From Smaragdicoccus niigatensis DSM 44881 = NBRC 103563 (GTDB taxonomy: Bacteria; Actinomycetota; Actinomycetes; Mycobacteriales; Mycobacteriaceae), in assembly GCF_000380645.1 (NCBI RefSeq), contig NZ_AQXZ01000006.1:1-64000 (forward strand): a stretch of DNA of 64,000 nt, given 5' to 3'. Every line of letters begins with the position of its first letter. Position 1 is the stretch's first letter. Of the stretch, positions 63,425 to 64,000 are shown one piece after another. Made by a program: the position numbers and the translations under genes. Under the pieces are notes generated by a model, which did not search any database, was not told where the DNA came from, and worked only from the letters and a program-made list of their open reading frames with translations.

Positions 63425-63658
63425 CTAGTTCTGCCCCCACAGAATCTGGAATCCACCGTTGTTCAGGCTGAGCCCGCCGCCACTGTCACCGTTGCCGAGT
63501 TTGAGTGAGGCGCCGCCCACGGTAACTGTGGTGGTGCGGTCACCGGGCCGATCAATTGTTATGTCAGCACTTGCGGTGGCCGACCCGAGGGCACCTAGCG
63601 TGATGGCTCCAATGACAATGGAGCCTGCCGCCAACCGCAACCCAAATCGCTTTGTCAT
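63425..63658 (-). CDS. small secreted Gly-rich protein
   Basis: 77 aa. GGAG lies about 9 nt before the ATG at 63658. Signal peptide MTKRFGLRLAAGSIVIGAITLGALGSATASA, cut before DI. The mature part is only about 46 residues (ITIDRPGDRTTTVTVGGASLKLGNGDSGGGLSLNNGGFQILWGQN), Gly/Asn/Thr-rich and without Cys; its short strands recall one or two rungs of a beta-roll. No family recognised. It diverges from a TetR gene across 199 nt. Confidence 0.65.
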   Translation of the reverse strand: MTKRFGLRLAAGSIVIGAITLGALGSATASADITIDRPGDRTTTVTVGGASLKLGNGDSGGGLSLNNGGFQILWGQN

Positions 63659-63679
63659 TGTCGAACTCCAACCTCGAAA

Positions 63680-63699
63680 GTGGTTGTCCTTTCAACCAC
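63680..63699. promoter_or_regulatory. inverted repeat before the small secreted-protein gene
   Basis: GTGGTTG (63680-63686), spacer TCCTTT, CAACCAC (63693-63699) is a perfect 7-bp inverted repeat 22 nt before the start codon at 63658. CAACCAC recurs at 63850-63856 next to the TetR start. It is a possible TetR operator. Confidence 0.4.
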
Positions 63700-63857
63700 G
63701 AACAGAAGTCTTCCACCGGTCAATATCAACTGGAATGCCTGAAGGTTGAATTGGCAACAATTTGCAGGCGGTTTGCAATATTCGCAAAACGGACGCACAA
63801 CACGCTTGGCGGCACCCTCTGAGTTAGTGGGTTGTGCTCGCGGTAGTCTCAACCACG

Positions 63858-64000
63858 ATGACACGCGCAGCGCTAGGACGAACTTACGCTGGTCAGGCCA
63901 TTGCCGACCGCCAGAAGGAACGTCGCGCGCGCTTCTTGGAATCAGCGTTGACGATTTTCGCGCAGGATGGCTATTCGAATAGTTCTGTTGGTGCGATATG
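63858..64000 (+). CDS. TetR-family regulator, N-terminal part (cut by window end)
   Basis: The frame from ATG 63858 is open to the end of the window. The 47 visible residues (MTRAALGRTYAGQAIADRQ, KERRARFLESALTIFAQDGYSNSSVGAI) are the first two helices of a TetR DNA-binding domain. There is no strong ribosome site, so the true start may differ. It is divergent from the small secreted-protein gene. Confidence 0.75.
   Translation, partial: MTRAALGRTYAGQAIADRQKERRARFLESALTIFAQDGYSNSSVGAI

Overview
The window is chromosomal DNA of a high-GC actinobacterium, most likely a mycolic-acid-type member of the order Mycobacteriales (Rhodococcus/Nocardia/Gordonia side). The evidence is gene order: rhodanese-metZ, fgd-(pknK)-pta-ackA, a NUDIX gene, thiE<>thiO-thiS-thiG, thiD, thiC, def, a DUF3263 gene, a LytR_C/VirR-like gene, sodC, a GCS2-type ligase, a CDC48-like AAA ATPase, pssA-psd and groEL with CIRCE follow the order that I recall for M. 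tuberculosis Rv0390-Rv0440. Lineage-specific genes are inserted between these conserved blocks. No tRNA, rRNA, CRISPR array or prophage was seen.

Layout. 1-273: 3' end of an IS30-type transposase. 322-4598: the most unusual part, four tandem minus-strand paralogues (348, 246, 352 and 434 aa) of secreted, Asn/Thr/Ala/Gly-rich proteins built of roughly 23-residue repeats and closed by conserved cysteine-containing caps. 4770-8638: a DPP-IV-like peptidase coupled to a membrane GGDEF-EAL protein. 8680-13226: CoA-transferase family racemase, small membrane protein, amidohydrolase, methyltransferase and a membrane-anchored protein. 13269-15009: SAM-IV riboswitch, rhodanese, metZ. 15184-19226: DUF2235 hydrolase, SRPBCC protein, HAD phosphatase, DUF3052-like protein, an HNH-like protein lacking the usual catalytic His, and an SDR. 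19229-26854: F420-dependent glucose-6-phosphate dehydrogenase, PknK, phosphotransacetylase and acetate kinase. 26928-33112: SDR/ppnP, proline-rich LRV membrane protein, TetR, AurF-type oxygenase with DUF4873 partner, NUDIX.

33189-48437: thiamine biosynthesis (thiE, thiO, thiS, thiG, thiD, and thiC behind a TPP riboswitch) interleaved with an ABC-2 exporter translationally coupled to thiG, a cation/proton antiporter, an AfsR-type ATPase regulator, a DrrAB-type exporter and a TetR repressor with twin operators. 48592-56624: GNAT, peptide deformylase, DUF3263, VirR-like protein, copper-only type SodC, YbdK-like ligase, PAP2 membrane protein and a CDC48-like ATPase. 56637-64000: phosphatidylethanolamine synthesis (pssA, psd), a FabH-like synthase, a 52-aa gene too short for normal gene calling, a PQQ-type sugar dehydrogenase lipoprotein, groEL under twin CIRCE operators, two small secreted proteins and the start of a TetR gene.

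Several non-coding signals recur within the window: a palindrome shared by two promoters 29 kb apart (11159 and 40590), a CRP-like site shared by 31330 and 48592, and a roughly 73-79 bp nested hairpin present twice (45608 and 54362) with compensatory differences. The candidates for something undescribed are the repeat-protein array and this hairpin family. All functional calls come from reading motifs by eye; no database search was run.
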